A stretch of DNA of 64,000 bases from JAEXOD01 sp964652025 (GTDB lineage: Bacteria; Bacteroidota; Ignavibacteria; Ignavibacteriales; Melioribacteraceae): positions 133,155 to 197,154 of the forward strand of contig CAZYZX010000006.1 in NCBI GenBank assembly GCA_964652025.1. Reading direction: 5' to 3'. Positions 1 to 10,993 of the stretch are shown in pieces. The notes under the pieces are model-generated. The model ran no database searches, was not told the DNA's origin, and saw nothing but the letters and a program-made list of their open reading frames with translations. Every line of letters begins with the position of its first letter. Positions within the stretch are counted from its first letter, which is position 1. The translations under genes were made by a program, and so were the position numbers.

Positions 1-2
1 CT

Positions 3-365
3 TCAATTTCTGTAAAACAACCTGTAGATAATTTATTGTTATCTAATACATTTAGAAGTGCGCTTACAGCTTTTGCAAAAACAATTAGTAATGAATTAGC
101 ACCATATAACATAACTGTTAATAACGTAGCACCAGGTTATACGTTAACAGAAAGATTTAAACAATTACTTAAATTAAGGGCAGAAAGGGCGGGAATATCT
201 TATGAAGAAGCTGTAAATAGTATGAGCAAAGAGATACCCGCAAAAAGGTTTGCAAACCCAGATGAAATAGCAAATTTAGTTATATTTTTAGCATCCCCTG
301 CAGCAGCTTATATAACGGGTTCTACTATTAATGTTGATGGTGGATATACTAAATCTACTTACTAA
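3..365 (+). CDS. SDR family oxidoreductase, C-terminal part (5' end outside window)
   Basis: The reading frame is open from the window edge, so the start lies upstream and about 120 C-terminal residues are visible. Seen: the SDR hallmarks NNVAPGYTLTERF and the C-terminal ITGSTINVDGGY, typical of 3-oxoacyl-ACP-reductase-like proteins. The place where classical SDRs carry YxxxK reads roughly LLLSN here, so the catalytic Tyr and Lys look replaced. I recall a BKR-like SDR subgroup that lacks a perfect tetrad, which would fit. The substrate is unknown. The next gene starts 9 bases downstream and may be co-transcribed. Confidence 0.85.
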   Translation, partial: SISVKQPVDNLLLSNTFRSALTAFAKTISNELAPYNITVNNVAPGYTLTERFKQLLKLRAERAGISYEEAVNSMSKEIPAKRFANPDEIANLVIFLASPAAAYITGSTINVDGGYTKSTY

Positions 366-374
366 TGGCAATTT

Positions 375-1925
375 ATGAAGTATGAAATTGAGATAAGTGT
401 AAAGCCCGAAGATATTAGTAATTATGAACTTCATAAAATATTAGCAGCAGAAAAACTAAAGGTTAGAAAAGAGGACATAAGCGGTTTTATTCTTATAAAA
501 AGGTCAATAGATAGTCGTAAAAAACCAGTTTATAAGCTTAGGTATTTAACCTATCTTAATCAAAATCCAGAACCACTTTTTGAAGAAACAAAGTTTAAAA
601 TAGCAGATAACAGCAAAAAGGTAATTATTATTGGTTCCGGTCCTGCGGGGTTATTTGCTGCGTTAAGATTATTAGAAGAGGGGATTAAACCTATTATTTT
701 AGAAAGAGGAAAGGATGTTAGAGAAAGGAGGCGCGATTTAAGGAATATACAACAATTTAATATTGTAAACGAAAACTCTAATTATTGTTTTGGAGAAGGT
801 GGAGCGGGTACTTATAGCGATGGGAAACTATACACACGTAGCGATAAGCGAGGAAATGTTAAAAAAGTTTTAAATTTATTAGTGCAGCATGGTGCAAAGC
901 AAGATATTTTAATTGACTCTCATCCGCATATAGGCTCTAATAAATTACCTAAGATCATAGAAAATATTAGAAATACTATACTTAACCATGGCGGAGAAAT
1001 TTATTTTAACAGTAAGGCTACAGATTTTATTATAAAAAATAATAAAATATATGGAGTAATTTTTAATAATAATAGGGAAATACTATCGGAGCACGTAATT
1101 TTGGCAACGGGTCACTCTGCTAATGATATTTATGAATTATGCTTTAAACATAAAATATTATTATCAGAAAAAGATTATGCAATTGGTGTTAGAATAGAAC
1201 ATCCACAATCTTTAATTGATAGCATACAATACAAATGTGATATTAGAAGTGAATATTTGCCAGCTGCAAGCTATAGTTTGGTAACAAATGTAGATAATAT
1301 AGGTGTTTTTTCGTTTTGTATGTGCCCAGGTGGCATTATTATTCCAGCTTCTACAAAACAGAATGAAATTGTGTTAAATGGAATGTCTGTTAGTAGACGC
1401 GATTCACCTTTTGCAAATAGTGGATTTGTAACATCTGTAAGTAAAATAGACTTTAAAAAGGAAGGATTTAATGGATTAAACGCGGGGCTACTTTTCCGTA
1501 GCAAGGTAGAAAAAAAAGCCAATGTTATATCGGAGCACACCCAAAAAGCTCCAGCACAAAGGATTACAGATTTTATTAACAAAAAAGTATCACAAGATTT
1601 ACCTAAAAGCTCTTATATACCAGGGTTAATAGCAGCAGATTTGTTTGAAGTGCTACCAAATGGAGTAGCAAATAGATTAAGACAAGGTTTACTTAACTTA
1701 AAAAAGACAATGCCTAGGTTTATAACTTCAGAAGCGATTATGCTTGCTCCAGAAACTAGAACTTCTGCGCCATTAAGAATTTTACGAAACGAATTATTTA
1801 TGAGCCCAAGTGTGTATGGGTTATATCCTGTAGGAGAGGGAGCAGGCTATGCAGGTGGTATTGTTTCTGCTGCAATTGATGGACAAAATTGTGCAAATAA
1901 GATTATTGGTTTATTTAATTTATAA
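375..1925 (+). CDS. FAD-dependent dehydrogenase (COG2509-like)
   Basis: 516 residues. An N-terminal region of about 75 residues (ISNYELHKILAAEKL onward) precedes a Rossmann dinucleotide fold with GSGPAGLFAALRLLEEG at about residue 86. A flavoprotein signature GEGGAGTYSDGKL lies at about 140 and the C-terminal FAD motif GEGAGYAGGIVSAAIDG lies near the end. This layout matches the uncharacterised FAD-dependent dehydrogenases related to the geranylgeranyl reductase and HI0933 groups. The substrate is not known. It lies 9 bases after the SDR gene, and an intrinsic terminator follows. The family call is firm; any pathway assignment would be a guess. Confidence 0.85.
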   Translation: MKYEIEISVKPEDISNYELHKILAAEKLKVRKEDISGFILIKRSIDSRKKPVYKLRYLTYLNQNPEPLFEETKFKIADNSKKVIIIGSGPAGLFAALRLLEEGIKPIILERGKDVRERRRDLRNIQQFNIVNENSNYCFGEGGAGTYSDGKLYTRSDKRGNVKKVLNLLVQHGAKQDILIDSHPHIGSNKLPKIIENIRNTILNHGGEIYFNSKATDFIIKNNKIYGVIFNNNREILSEHVILATGHSANDIYELCFKHKILLSEKDYAIGVRIEHPQSLIDSIQYKCDIRSEYLPAASYSLVTNVDNIGVFSFCMCPGGIIIPASTKQNEIVLNGMSVSRRDSPFANSGFVTSVSKIDFKKEGFNGLNAGLLFRSKVEKKANVISEHTQKAPAQRITDFINKKVSQDLPKSSYIPGLIAADLFEVLPNGVANRLRQGLLNLKKTMPRFITSEAIMLAPETRTSAPLRILRNELFMSPSVYGLYPVGEGAGYAGGIVSAAIDGQNCANKIIGLFNL

Positions 1926-1938
1926 GGTTTATAAATTA

Positions 1939-1965
1939 AAAAGCCCCATTAAGGGGCTTAAGTTT
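1939..1965. terminator. Intrinsic terminator between convergent genes
   Basis: The stem AAGCCCC / GGGGCTT (1941-1947 with 1953-1959) has a 5-nt loop. An A-run lies on the left and a T-rich stretch on the right. It sits between the converging FAD dehydrogenase and citF genes and could serve both strands. Confidence 0.8.
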
Positions 1966-3521
1966 TATTCTATAACTTTATAAATTGAATCTAATACAGT
2001 TCCATCAACCCATTTAACTATTGCTACAACTGTATTTTTATCTAATTTAGGTTTATCTGTTGGTAAACCACAAATTTCATCTACTTCTTTCTTTATTTCT
2101 TTTAAGGACTTAAATGGTAATTTGGAATTCTTAACAGCTTCAATTAAATCTTTACGATTAGGATTAATTGCAATTCCACGTTCAGTAACAATAACATCAA
2201 TAAGCTCACCTGGTCCACAAAGGGTAGTAACTTCATCTACTATAACAGGAATTCTATCCCTAAAGGAAGGAATAGCTAAAATAGTGCATTTAGAAAACAA
2301 ACAATTTTGCCAGCCACCAATACCATGTAATAGGTAGCCATCGCTATGAGTAACTACATTAGCATTAAAGTTTAGGTCAACTTCTGTAGCACCTAAAACA
2401 ACGGCATCTACAATAGAAGCAAAATTACCTTTGCCATGATAATTATAGCTAGTAAAAGGACTTGTATTAACATGGTTAGGATTATCTCTCATAGAGCGGA
2501 CACCGTCTAAATCGAAAGTTTGACCATCTAAAATGTAATCTGTTAAGCCTTCTTCTAACATTTCCACTAAATACTTATTGCTACCACCACGTATAAACCT
2601 AGCTTTAATTCCTTTAGTTTTCATTTTTTCTTTAAGAAAAATAGCAAATGCTAAGCTTGTTCCACCTGCTCCTGCTTGAAATGAAAAGCCATCTTTCATT
2701 ATTCCAGCATCTTCAATAAACTGTGCTACATACTCAGCAATAAGTAATCTATCTGGACTTTTAGTAACTTCGGTAGTTCCGGATACAATTTTAGAGCTAT
2801 CACCAAGAGAATCAACTTTAACAACAAAATCTACATTATTACCTTGAATTTGCCAAGGGTAGCAAGGGAAAGGTACAAGGTTATCTGTAACAACAATAAC
2901 ATTATCAGCATATTCGCTATCAACCAAAGCAAAACCAATAAGTCCACTTGCAGAAGGACCAGTTACACCATTAGCATTGCCAAAAGGATCAGCAGTTGGA
3001 GCAGCAATAACCGCAATATCAATATGTACCTCGCCATCTTGTACAGCTTGATATCTGCCACCATGTGACCTAAGAACGCCTGTTCCCGCCATTTTACCAA
3101 CACTAGTAAATTTACCTAAAGGTCCGTTCATGCTCCCTTCTATATGATGAATAGTGCCATCTTCTAGATAAGGGATTAAGTGTTCATGACAAGGAAAACT
3201 AGCGCTAGGGAACCAACGAATATTTTTGATACCTAATTCTTTAATAACATCAAAAAGATAATTTGTTAAAGCATCTCCATTACGTAAGTGATGATGAGTG
3301 GAAATGGTCATGCCGTCTTTAATTCCAGCTTTTAATAAAGCCTCTTTAAGGCTTGCTACAACCTTATTACCATCGGCAGGGTAATCTGCACAAGATTTAA
3401 TTGGTGGTTTAGCTTTTGTGCCATTTGGTTTATATTTTCCAATTCCCATGTAAGGAATTTGTTTAGTTCCATTTACTATATCAGGTATTAAACGACCAGC
3501 TGTATTTTTAATCATTTTCAT
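1965..3521 (-). CDS. citF: Citrate lyase alpha subunit-like CoA/ACP transferase
   Basis: 518 residues, the normal length for CitF. In citrate lyase the alpha subunit transfers the acyl carrier from acetate to citrate. Seen: the NAGR-like N-terminus (KNTAGRLIPDIVNGTKQIP), the THHHLRNGD segment near residue 75, AAPTADPFGNANGVTGPSA, and QAGAGGTSLAFAIFLKEKM. These fit the CitF family across its whole length. It is the last gene of a minus-strand operon (prpD family, citD-citE fusion, citF), with 27 bases before it. No citC ligase or citX/citG prosthetic-group genes are in the window, so activation of the complex is unexplained. A related substrate such as citramalate or methylcitrate is possible. 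Confidence 0.85.
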   Translation of the reverse strand: MKMIKNTAGRLIPDIVNGTKQIPYMGIGKYKPNGTKAKPPIKSCADYPADGNKVVASLKEALLKAGIKDGMTISTHHHLRNGDALTNYLFDVIKELGIKNIRWFPSASFPCHEHLIPYLEDGTIHHIEGSMNGPLGKFTSVGKMAGTGVLRSHGGRYQAVQDGEVHIDIAVIAAPTADPFGNANGVTGPSASGLIGFALVDSEYADNVIVVTDNLVPFPCYPWQIQGNNVDFVVKVDSLGDSSKIVSGTTEVTKSPDRLLIAEYVAQFIEDAGIMKDGFSFQAGAGGTSLAFAIFLKEKMKTKGIKARFIRGGSNKYLVEMLEEGLTDYILDGQTFDLDGVRSMRDNPNHVNTSPFTSYNYHGKGNFASIVDAVVLGATEVDLNFNANVVTHSDGYLLHGIGGWQNCLFSKCTILAIPSFRDRIPVIVDEVTTLCGPGELIDVIVTERGIAINPNRKDLIEAVKNSKLPFKSLKEIKKEVDEICGLPTDKPKLDKNTVVAIVKWVDGTVLDSIYKVIE

Positions 3522-3548
3522 AAGTTATCCATAGTTATTTAAACTAAA

Positions 3549-4772
3549 TTATAGCATCTCTTCCCAGTTATTTGGTAATAAATCATTTTTAATTGCTATT
3601 TTAATTGTGTTTAATGCGCGCTTAACAACAGGCGGATCAATCATTTTACTTCCTAAGGAAACAACACCAATCCCATTTTTTTCAGCTTCCTTAAATGCTA
3701 AATAAATCTTTTTAGCCTTATCAATTTCGGATTGAGCAGGAGCAAAAGCTTCGTGAACAACTTTTACTTGACGAGGATGTATGCAACCTTTACCTTCAAA
3801 GCCTAATGCTTTAGCTTCTATCACGCTCTTTCTTAATCCTTCCATATCACTAACATCAGAAAAAACTGTATCAATAGCCTGCACACCAGCGGCTTTTGCA
3901 GCATTAACCACAGCAGTTCGAGCATAAAAGCTTTCGGTTCCTTCTAAAGTTCGTTGCACGCCTAAATCTGCTGTGTAGTCTTCTAAGCCCATAGCTAATG
4001 CACATACTTGGCTGCTTGCAGAAGCTATTTGATAAGCATTTATTACACCTAAAGCACTTTCTATAATTGGCATTAGCCAAATATCATTTTTAACTTTGTG
4101 CTGCTTTTTCAATTTTAATATTTCTTTATCAACTGCAACAACTTGCTCCGCACTTTCACACTTAGGTATTAATATACAGTTTACATTATTAGGCACTACA
4201 AACTTCAAATCATCTAAACCGTTCGGAATTTGATTAATCCTAACCATCCTTTCAGAGGAGTAAAAATCCACTGAACGAAGAGCATTCCGAACTAATAATT
4301 GAGCTGCATCTTTTTCAGAGGGTGCAACGCTGTCTTCTAAATCTAAGATAATCCCATCGGGAGCATGCAACCCAGCATTAATAAAAAATTTTGGTTCATT
4401 GCCAGGTAGATATAAACGACTTCTTCTAAATTCATCTTTGGCAGTTTTTCGAAAAGACTTTTTAGATATTGGGAGCAAGTAATCTTTTGTTATATCTGGA
4501 GCAAGCCTTTTTACTGCACACTCAAACCTTGCTGCAATAATAAATGGCAGTGCTCCACTATCTTCAATATTAATTTCAGCGTGCTCCAAATTAAAAAATT
4601 TACACATATCTATTATCAAATTTCTAATAGCTGTACCGTAAAGTACTTTAACTTTACTATTAAGATTTATATTTATACCACCGGACTTTTTTAACGATAG
4701 TTCTATAAAACAATCGCTTCTAACATCTTTCCCTTTTTTACCAGCAGAAGCTGTTACAAATTCTGATAACAT
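3549..4772 (-). CDS. CitD-CitE fusion: citrate lyase acyl carrier plus beta (lyase) subunit
   Basis: 407 residues. Residues 1-90 resemble the acyl-carrier subunit CitD: INLNSKVKVLYGTAIRN followed by INIEDSGALPFIIAARFE parallels the CitD pattern ending in DKGALDCVIRAR. Ser19 (DVRSD) is the likely prosthetic-group site, by alignment with the ESGD serine of CitD. Residues 115-407 form a HpcH/HpaI-type CitE lyase: RLYLPGNEPKF, GIILDLEDSVAPSEKD, LMPIIESALGVINAY, and GCIHPRQVKVVHEAF. A single chain would deliver the acyl thioester directly to the lyase. It sits between the prpD-family gene (18 bases upstream) and citF. The CitE half is certain; the CitD half is inferred from pattern. Confidence 0.8.
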   Translation of the reverse strand: MLSEFVTASAGKKGKDVRSDCFIELSLKKSGGININLNSKVKVLYGTAIRNLIIDMCKFFNLEHAEINIEDSGALPFIIAARFECAVKRLAPDITKDYLLPISKKSFRKTAKDEFRRSRLYLPGNEPKFFINAGLHAPDGIILDLEDSVAPSEKDAAQLLVRNALRSVDFYSSERMVRINQIPNGLDDLKFVVPNNVNCILIPKCESAEQVVAVDKEILKLKKQHKVKNDIWLMPIIESALGVINAYQIASASSQVCALAMGLEDYTADLGVQRTLEGTESFYARTAVVNAAKAAGVQAIDTVFSDVSDMEGLRKSVIEAKALGFEGKGCIHPRQVKVVHEAFAPAQSEIDKAKKIYLAFKEAEKNGIGVVSLGSKMIDPPVVKRALNTIKIAIKNDLLPNNWEEML

Positions 4773-4790
4773 TTTTCGCTCATCAAATAA

Positions 4791-6212
4791 TTAAACAATT
4801 AAGTTATTCATAAATTCTTTAGCACTGTAATTTTCACAATTAAATATCATTTCTTTAATAGTTTGCTGTTTTTCTTTAGATAAAAGGTTAGCTGATAAAG
4901 CGTTAAATTTATTTTCTAAATCTTCCATCGTCATTGGCTCTCTTGGGTCACCTTTTGGGTACTCAAGATATTCAGAGTATTCATTTCCATCTACTGTTTT
5001 AATAGTAACTTTAGAAGGTTGCTTAGCCGGAAACATTTTTTCAAATTCCACAGAAGCTTCCCCCTTTATTTTCATAATTACTTCTCTAATTCTTGGGTCT
5101 TTTAATTTTTCTTCGGAAAATGATTGAGTTGTTATTTTTCTATCAACAATTGCTGCTGCAATACAATATGGTAACGAGTGGTCTGCAGTTTCTCTGCTTT
5201 CTGGGTGATACTTATGTGGGTCAAATAAAATATCGCAAGCTCTTGCAATTGTTGTAATGGTAACAGAATCAATTTGATCGTAAGAGATATTATTTTTATT
5301 TATAACTTTTAATGTTGCTGTAATATGAGTATGAGTTAATGCTTCAGTTGGGAAAGCTTTCATACTGCATTCAAGAATTTTATAATTTTTGCCTAAGTTA
5401 CCAATTAGTTTATCAACATCCCAACCAAGTGTATGGTTGTTAACAGTAACGTTTTTAACGGATTGAGTTGATACATCCCAACCCAAAAAAGTATCCATAA
5501 AACCTTCTTTCCCTTCAAAAACTGCTTCAGTTCCTGTGTATCCTTTTTTAGCCATTAAAGCAGCAAAAACACCGGTTTGAACAGCCATTGGGTCAACAGT
5601 GTTTTTCATCATAGTAAGTTTACCGGCAGTTGGGCAGCCAATAGTATGGTTATGGCAGCCATTAATTCCTATAGCGTTTACCATTTGATCTACAGTTAAT
5701 CCTAAAAGTTTACCAGCAACAATTGGTGAAACAAATTGAGTAAGTGTTGCATGGTGCCATTTGCGCTCTCTAACGCCTGGAGTAGCAAATTCGCATAATC
5801 TTTGTTCAAACTCGTATGCTAATACAATAGCTGTTATAACTTCTTTCATGTTTAAATTTTCTTTTTCTGCAACAGATAAAGCGGCTGGGATAATATCCGA
5901 TGGGTGAGATGGGTCTTCTTTCCAATAAATATCGTTAAAATCTAATGCACGTATAGCTAAAGAATTAACAAGGGTTGCATTAACAGCGGGCAGCTTATCC
6001 CCAAAGCCAATAAGTGTTGCTTCTTCCTTACCTCCCATTTCTAAAAAGATATCTCGAATAATATTAACATCTTTTGTGTTGTAAGCACCATAAGCACATC
6101 CAATAGAATCGTATAAGTATCGTTTTACTTCGTGGATTACATTTTCCGGTAAATCTTCGTATTTCAAATTAACAGCAAATTCTGCTATTTGTCTTGAGAT
6201 TGATTTTTCCAT
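4791..6212 (-). CDS. MmgE/PrpD family protein (2-methylcitrate dehydratase or related)
   Basis: 473 residues, a normal PrpD-family length. The family dehydrates 2-methylcitrate; relatives include cis-aconitate decarboxylase and iminodisuccinate epimerase. Seen: LYDSIGCAYGAYNTKD near the N-terminus, the DFNDIYWKEDPSHPSDIIPAAL segment (about 92-112), the helical domain HHATLTQFVSPIVAGKLLGL, and the C-terminal RETADHSLPYCIAAA motif. It is the first gene of the prpD / citDE / citF operon, so the set probably works on one tricarboxylate or dicarboxylate. The exact substrate cannot be read from the sequence. Confidence 0.85.
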   Translation of the reverse strand: MEKSISRQIAEFAVNLKYEDLPENVIHEVKRYLYDSIGCAYGAYNTKDVNIIRDIFLEMGGKEEATLIGFGDKLPAVNATLVNSLAIRALDFNDIYWKEDPSHPSDIIPAALSVAEKENLNMKEVITAIVLAYEFEQRLCEFATPGVRERKWHHATLTQFVSPIVAGKLLGLTVDQMVNAIGINGCHNHTIGCPTAGKLTMMKNTVDPMAVQTGVFAALMAKKGYTGTEAVFEGKEGFMDTFLGWDVSTQSVKNVTVNNHTLGWDVDKLIGNLGKNYKILECSMKAFPTEALTHTHITATLKVINKNNISYDQIDSVTITTIARACDILFDPHKYHPESRETADHSLPYCIAAAIVDRKITTQSFSEEKLKDPRIREVIMKIKGEASVEFEKMFPAKQPSKVTIKTVDGNEYSEYLEYPKGDPREPMTMEDLENKFNALSANLLSKEKQQTIKEMIFNCENYSAKEFMNNLIV

Positions 6213-6327
6213 ATCCTATCCATTTTTATGTTAAAGAATTATTTAAATTAATTAATTTAGTAATAATTCCCAATAAAAAAAGATTATAAATTATAAAAAG
6301 ATAAATTAAATAAAAAAAAGGAAATGA

Positions 6328-7830
6328 TTAGGATATGTTTTGTTTTAATTTTAGTAGTTCTAATTCTAAATTTTTTTTCTCAGTTATATCGTGTCCATTA
6401 CCAATAATTTCTATAACATTACCATGAATATCAACAATAGCTTTATCGTACCAGCCAATCCATTTCCAGCCATCAACAGTTAATGCGCGTTGCTCTAAAT
6501 AGCAAGTATAAGGGGGCGAGTATAGTTTTTGCATTTCTTTAAGTGTGGCATCTCTATCTTCTGGGTGAACTAATGGAATAAATTTTTTACCTAAAAGTTC
6601 ACTCTCACTTTTACCAAATAATTTACAATAAGAAGGAGAAACAAATAAAAATTCACCATTTTTATTTACTTTAACTAATAAATCCGTTTGGTTTTCAACC
6701 AAAAGTCTATATTTTTCTTCGCTTTCTTGTATTTTTTTATTTGCTTCGTAAATATCAGAAATATCGCGTAAAATACCGCCAATTCCTATTTCATTTTCAG
6801 AAAGAGATACAGAGAATTTTTGAACTTCGAACATTTTTTCGTTAATTGATTCGTATCCGCTATAAATATTATTATTGGTTAAAATTTCTTGGTCTGATTT
6901 ATAAAATTTATTTGCCAAATATTCAGGAAAAAGTTCAAAATCGCTACGACCAATAACTTCTTGTTCTTTAAAGTCTAAAAGTTTTTCAAAAGCGGAATTA
7001 ATCATTAAATATCTATAATTTCTATCTTTCAAGAACATAATATCTCGGGTAGAATTAAGGAGTTTTCTATATCTTTCCTCGCTACTATATACTGCTAATT
7101 GCCATTTTCTTAGTTCTGTAATATCTTCAAAAGTTACAAAAACTTCTTGTGGCTTACCGTTTTTATCAATATGATGTGGTATAGAGCTAACTAATAACCA
7201 AACAGTTGAATCTTTTTGAGGGTTATGAATACCCATTAAAATTCCAAATAATGGCTTGCCAGTTCTTAAAGTATACATGGCGGGGTGTTCTTCTACCTTA
7301 AAGCTAGTTCCATCTTCATGAATGGCTCTCCATTCATGATTTGCTGAAGTTCTACCTAATAATTGTTCTTTAGATAAACCTAAAATTCTTAATGCGGCAG
7401 GGTTAGCATCTATAATTTCTCCATTTTTATTTTGATAGACTACTCCCTGCGCCATTTCATTAAATAATTCTAAAAATTTATCCTTGTTATCTTCAAATCT
7501 ATCTAATATCTCTTTTATTTCGTTTATATTTTGTAAAGTACCTTTAATTATCTGTTTATCTTCTACTTCGTAAGTTTTCCAGCAATTTTTAAAATATGTA
7601 GGATTAGGTAAATTAATAAGGTACTCTGTACAACCTTCCAAAATACCATTATTTATCTTTTCTTTAATTTTAAGGAAATTTATAATTTCTAAAAAAGTTG
7701 TATTTGTAGTTGAAATAAGGTTAGAAATAAAATTATTTTGATAGAGTAAATTACCAGATAAATCCAAGCAATAAATTCCAAATGGAATATTATCTATAAA
7801 CTGTTCGCATAAATTTTCATTAATGCTCAT
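6328..7830 (-). CDS. Multi-PAS sensor protein without an output domain
   Basis: 500 residues. At least three PAS units are visible: about 115-240 (EMAQGVVYQNKNGEIIDANPA to EVFVTFEDITELRKW), 247-365 (SEERYRKLLNSTRDIMFLKD) and 370-490 (SEEKYRLLVENQTDLLVKV to IGNGHDITEKK). A weaker first PAS is likely at 8-110. The protein stops a few residues after the helix that normally leads into a histidine kinase, and no kinase, GGDEF or other output follows in any frame of the 115 bases before the next gene. No transmembrane segment is seen, so it is probably cytoplasmic. It may act through a partner or be a truncated kinase. Confidence 0.85.
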   Translation of the reverse strand: MSINENLCEQFIDNIPFGIYCLDLSGNLLYQNNFISNLISTTNTTFLEIINFLKIKEKINNGILEGCTEYLINLPNPTYFKNCWKTYEVEDKQIIKGTLQNINEIKEILDRFEDNKDKFLELFNEMAQGVVYQNKNGEIIDANPAALRILGLSKEQLLGRTSANHEWRAIHEDGTSFKVEEHPAMYTLRTGKPLFGILMGIHNPQKDSTVWLLVSSIPHHIDKNGKPQEVFVTFEDITELRKWQLAVYSSEERYRKLLNSTRDIMFLKDRNYRYLMINSAFEKLLDFKEQEVIGRSDFELFPEYLANKFYKSDQEILTNNNIYSGYESINEKMFEVQKFSVSLSENEIGIGGILRDISDIYEANKKIQESEEKYRLLVENQTDLLVKVNKNGEFLFVSPSYCKLFGKSESELLGKKFIPLVHPEDRDATLKEMQKLYSPPYTCYLEQRALTVDGWKWIGWYDKAIVDIHGNVIEIIGNGHDITEKKNLELELLKLKQNIS

Positions 7831-7989
7831 TTTAAAGTAATAAATATTAGTAAGTTATCAAAATAGCAAAAACTATAACTAAAAGCAAATAAATAATATT
7901 AGCTAAGATATAAATTTTATATTAAAGAAAAATGTTTATTTTTGCATAGCATAATTAAGTATAAAATAAATCTAAAAATTTGGTAAAAA

Positions 7990-8847
7990 ATGTGGATAAT
8001 TTTTGCATTATTAAATCCCTTAAGTGAAGCGATAAGAAGCCTAATAAGTAAAAGAACAAGTGAAAAAGTTGACCCATATATTATTGCTTGGTTTAATTAT
8101 TTGTTGCCTTTTACTCTTTTTGTGCCTGGTATATTTTTTATAGAGCTAAAATTTAACTATAATTTTTGGCAAGCGGTAATAATAAGTGGATTAATTAATC
8201 TTACTGCTACAATCTTTTATAATAAAGCTTTAGCTTACGGTAATATATCTTCTGTAATGCCAATGTTAAGTTTTACACCACTATTTATGTTAGTAACTTC
8301 ACCAATTTTAATAGGAGAGTTTCCTAACATATATGGGTTAACAGGAATTGTTTTAATAGTTTTAGGGTCATATCTGTTAAATTTTAATTCAATAAAAAAT
8401 GGATTTTTAGAACCTTTCAAATCTTTAATAAAAAATAAAGGCACAAAATATATGTTATTTGTAGCTTTTATATGGAGTATTTCTGCAAATTTTGATAAAA
8501 TATCTATTAAAAGTTCGTCAGTTTATCAACACTTAATTTTTATAAACATAATTGTGTTTAGTTTAATGACCTTATTACTTATATTTCAAAAGCGTTTTAA
8601 TTTTAGTGTTATAAAAGAAAATAAGACAAATCTTTTTGCAATTAGTGGTTTAGCGGTTAGCTCGTTTATTTTTCACATGGTTGCGCTTTCTTTAACGTTG
8701 GTAGCATATGTAATAGCATTAAAAAGATTAAGTGGCTTAATTTCTGTATTTTTTGGATATTATTTTTTAAAGGAGAAAAAAATTAAGGAAAAACTTTTAG
8801 GTGCAACTATAATGTTTATTGGAGTTGTTTTAATAGTTTTATCTTAA
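7990..8847 (+). CDS. EamA/DMT family transporter
   Basis: 285 residues with about ten hydrophobic segments arranged as two EamA repeats, typical of drug/metabolite transporters. Seen: IFYNKALAYGNISSVMPML and the terminal FFGYYFLKEKKIKEKLLGATIMFIGVVLIVL, the classic end of the second repeat. It is an inner-membrane protein; the substrate is unknown. It is a monocistronic-looking gene, 62 bases ahead of lpdA and divergent from the PAS gene. Confidence 0.85.
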   Translation: MWIIFALLNPLSEAIRSLISKRTSEKVDPYIIAWFNYLLPFTLFVPGIFFIELKFNYNFWQAVIISGLINLTATIFYNKALAYGNISSVMPMLSFTPLFMLVTSPILIGEFPNIYGLTGIVLIVLGSYLLNFNSIKNGFLEPFKSLIKNKGTKYMLFVAFIWSISANFDKISIKSSSVYQHLIFINIIVFSLMTLLLIFQKRFNFSVIKENKTNLFAISGLAVSSFIFHMVALSLTLVAYVIALKRLSGLISVFFGYYFLKEKKIKEKLLGATIMFIGVVLIVLS

Positions 8848-8909
8848 GATGTTAAACTTTAAATTAATATTTTGAGTTATTTATAAAAACAAGAAAAAAA
8901 GGGAAATTT

Positions 8910-10281
<1,372 letters not shown>

Positions 10282-10310
<29 letters not shown>

Positions 10311-10992
10311 AAATTTAGATTACTGTGATTTAGGTTTAATTGATTACGCTAAAGCATGGGATTTGCAAAAATTAGTTTTTGAAAAAAGGGTTAATAATAC
10401 TATTAATGATACTTTTTTCATGTTAGAGCATCCTAACACTTACACTTTAGGAAAAACTGCTGATAAAGGAAATTTAATAGGTGATGAAAGTTTTTTGAAT
10501 GATAAAGGAATTTCTGTTTTTGAAATTGATAGAGGTGGTGATATTACATATCATGGACCAGGGCAAATTGTAGGTTATCCAATAATTGATTTAAAGAATT
10601 GGAAGCAAGATGCTCATCTTTATTTAAGAACTTTAGAAGAAACTATTATAAAAGTCTGCAATAATTATGGTTTAGAGGCAACAAGAAAAGAAAAATATAC
10701 AGGTGTTTGGATAGGCGAACGCAAAATTTGTGCAATTGGCGTAAAAATTAGTAGATGGGTTACTATGCACGGCTTTGCATTTAATATTAATACCAATTTA
10801 GAATTATTCAATGGCATAATTCCATGTGGAATTAAAGATAAAGAAGTTACATCACTTGAAAAAGAATTAGGTAAAAAAATTGAAGTACAAGAAGTTAAAG
10901 ATAAAATATTAACTGAATTTAAAGAACAATTTAATTATCAAAAAGTAACAACACAAAATTCGTCCGAATATTTAAATTTACTAAAGGGGTAA
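10282..10992 (+). CDS. lipB: Lipoyl(octanoyl) transferase
   Basis: 236 residues from the ATG at 10282. It transfers octanoate from ACP to lipoyl-domain lysines. Seen: LEHPNTYTLGK, the signature RGGDITYHGPGQIVGYP, the catalytic Cys region GVWIGERKICAIGVKISRWVT, and HGFAFNINTNLELFNGIIPCG. The frame is open from 10237, but the 10282 ATG has a GGAAG 9 bases upstream and gives a family-like N-terminus, so I prefer it. The gene then overlaps the end of lpdA by 29 bases, which suggests translational coupling. E1 starts 1 base after its stop. Confidence 0.95.
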
Positions 10993-10993
10993 C

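Noticed and set aside
6213..6327. A missing kinase domain of the PAS protein carried in another frame downstream
   Set aside because: The 115 bases after the stop are AT-rich with stops in all frames and too short to encode one.
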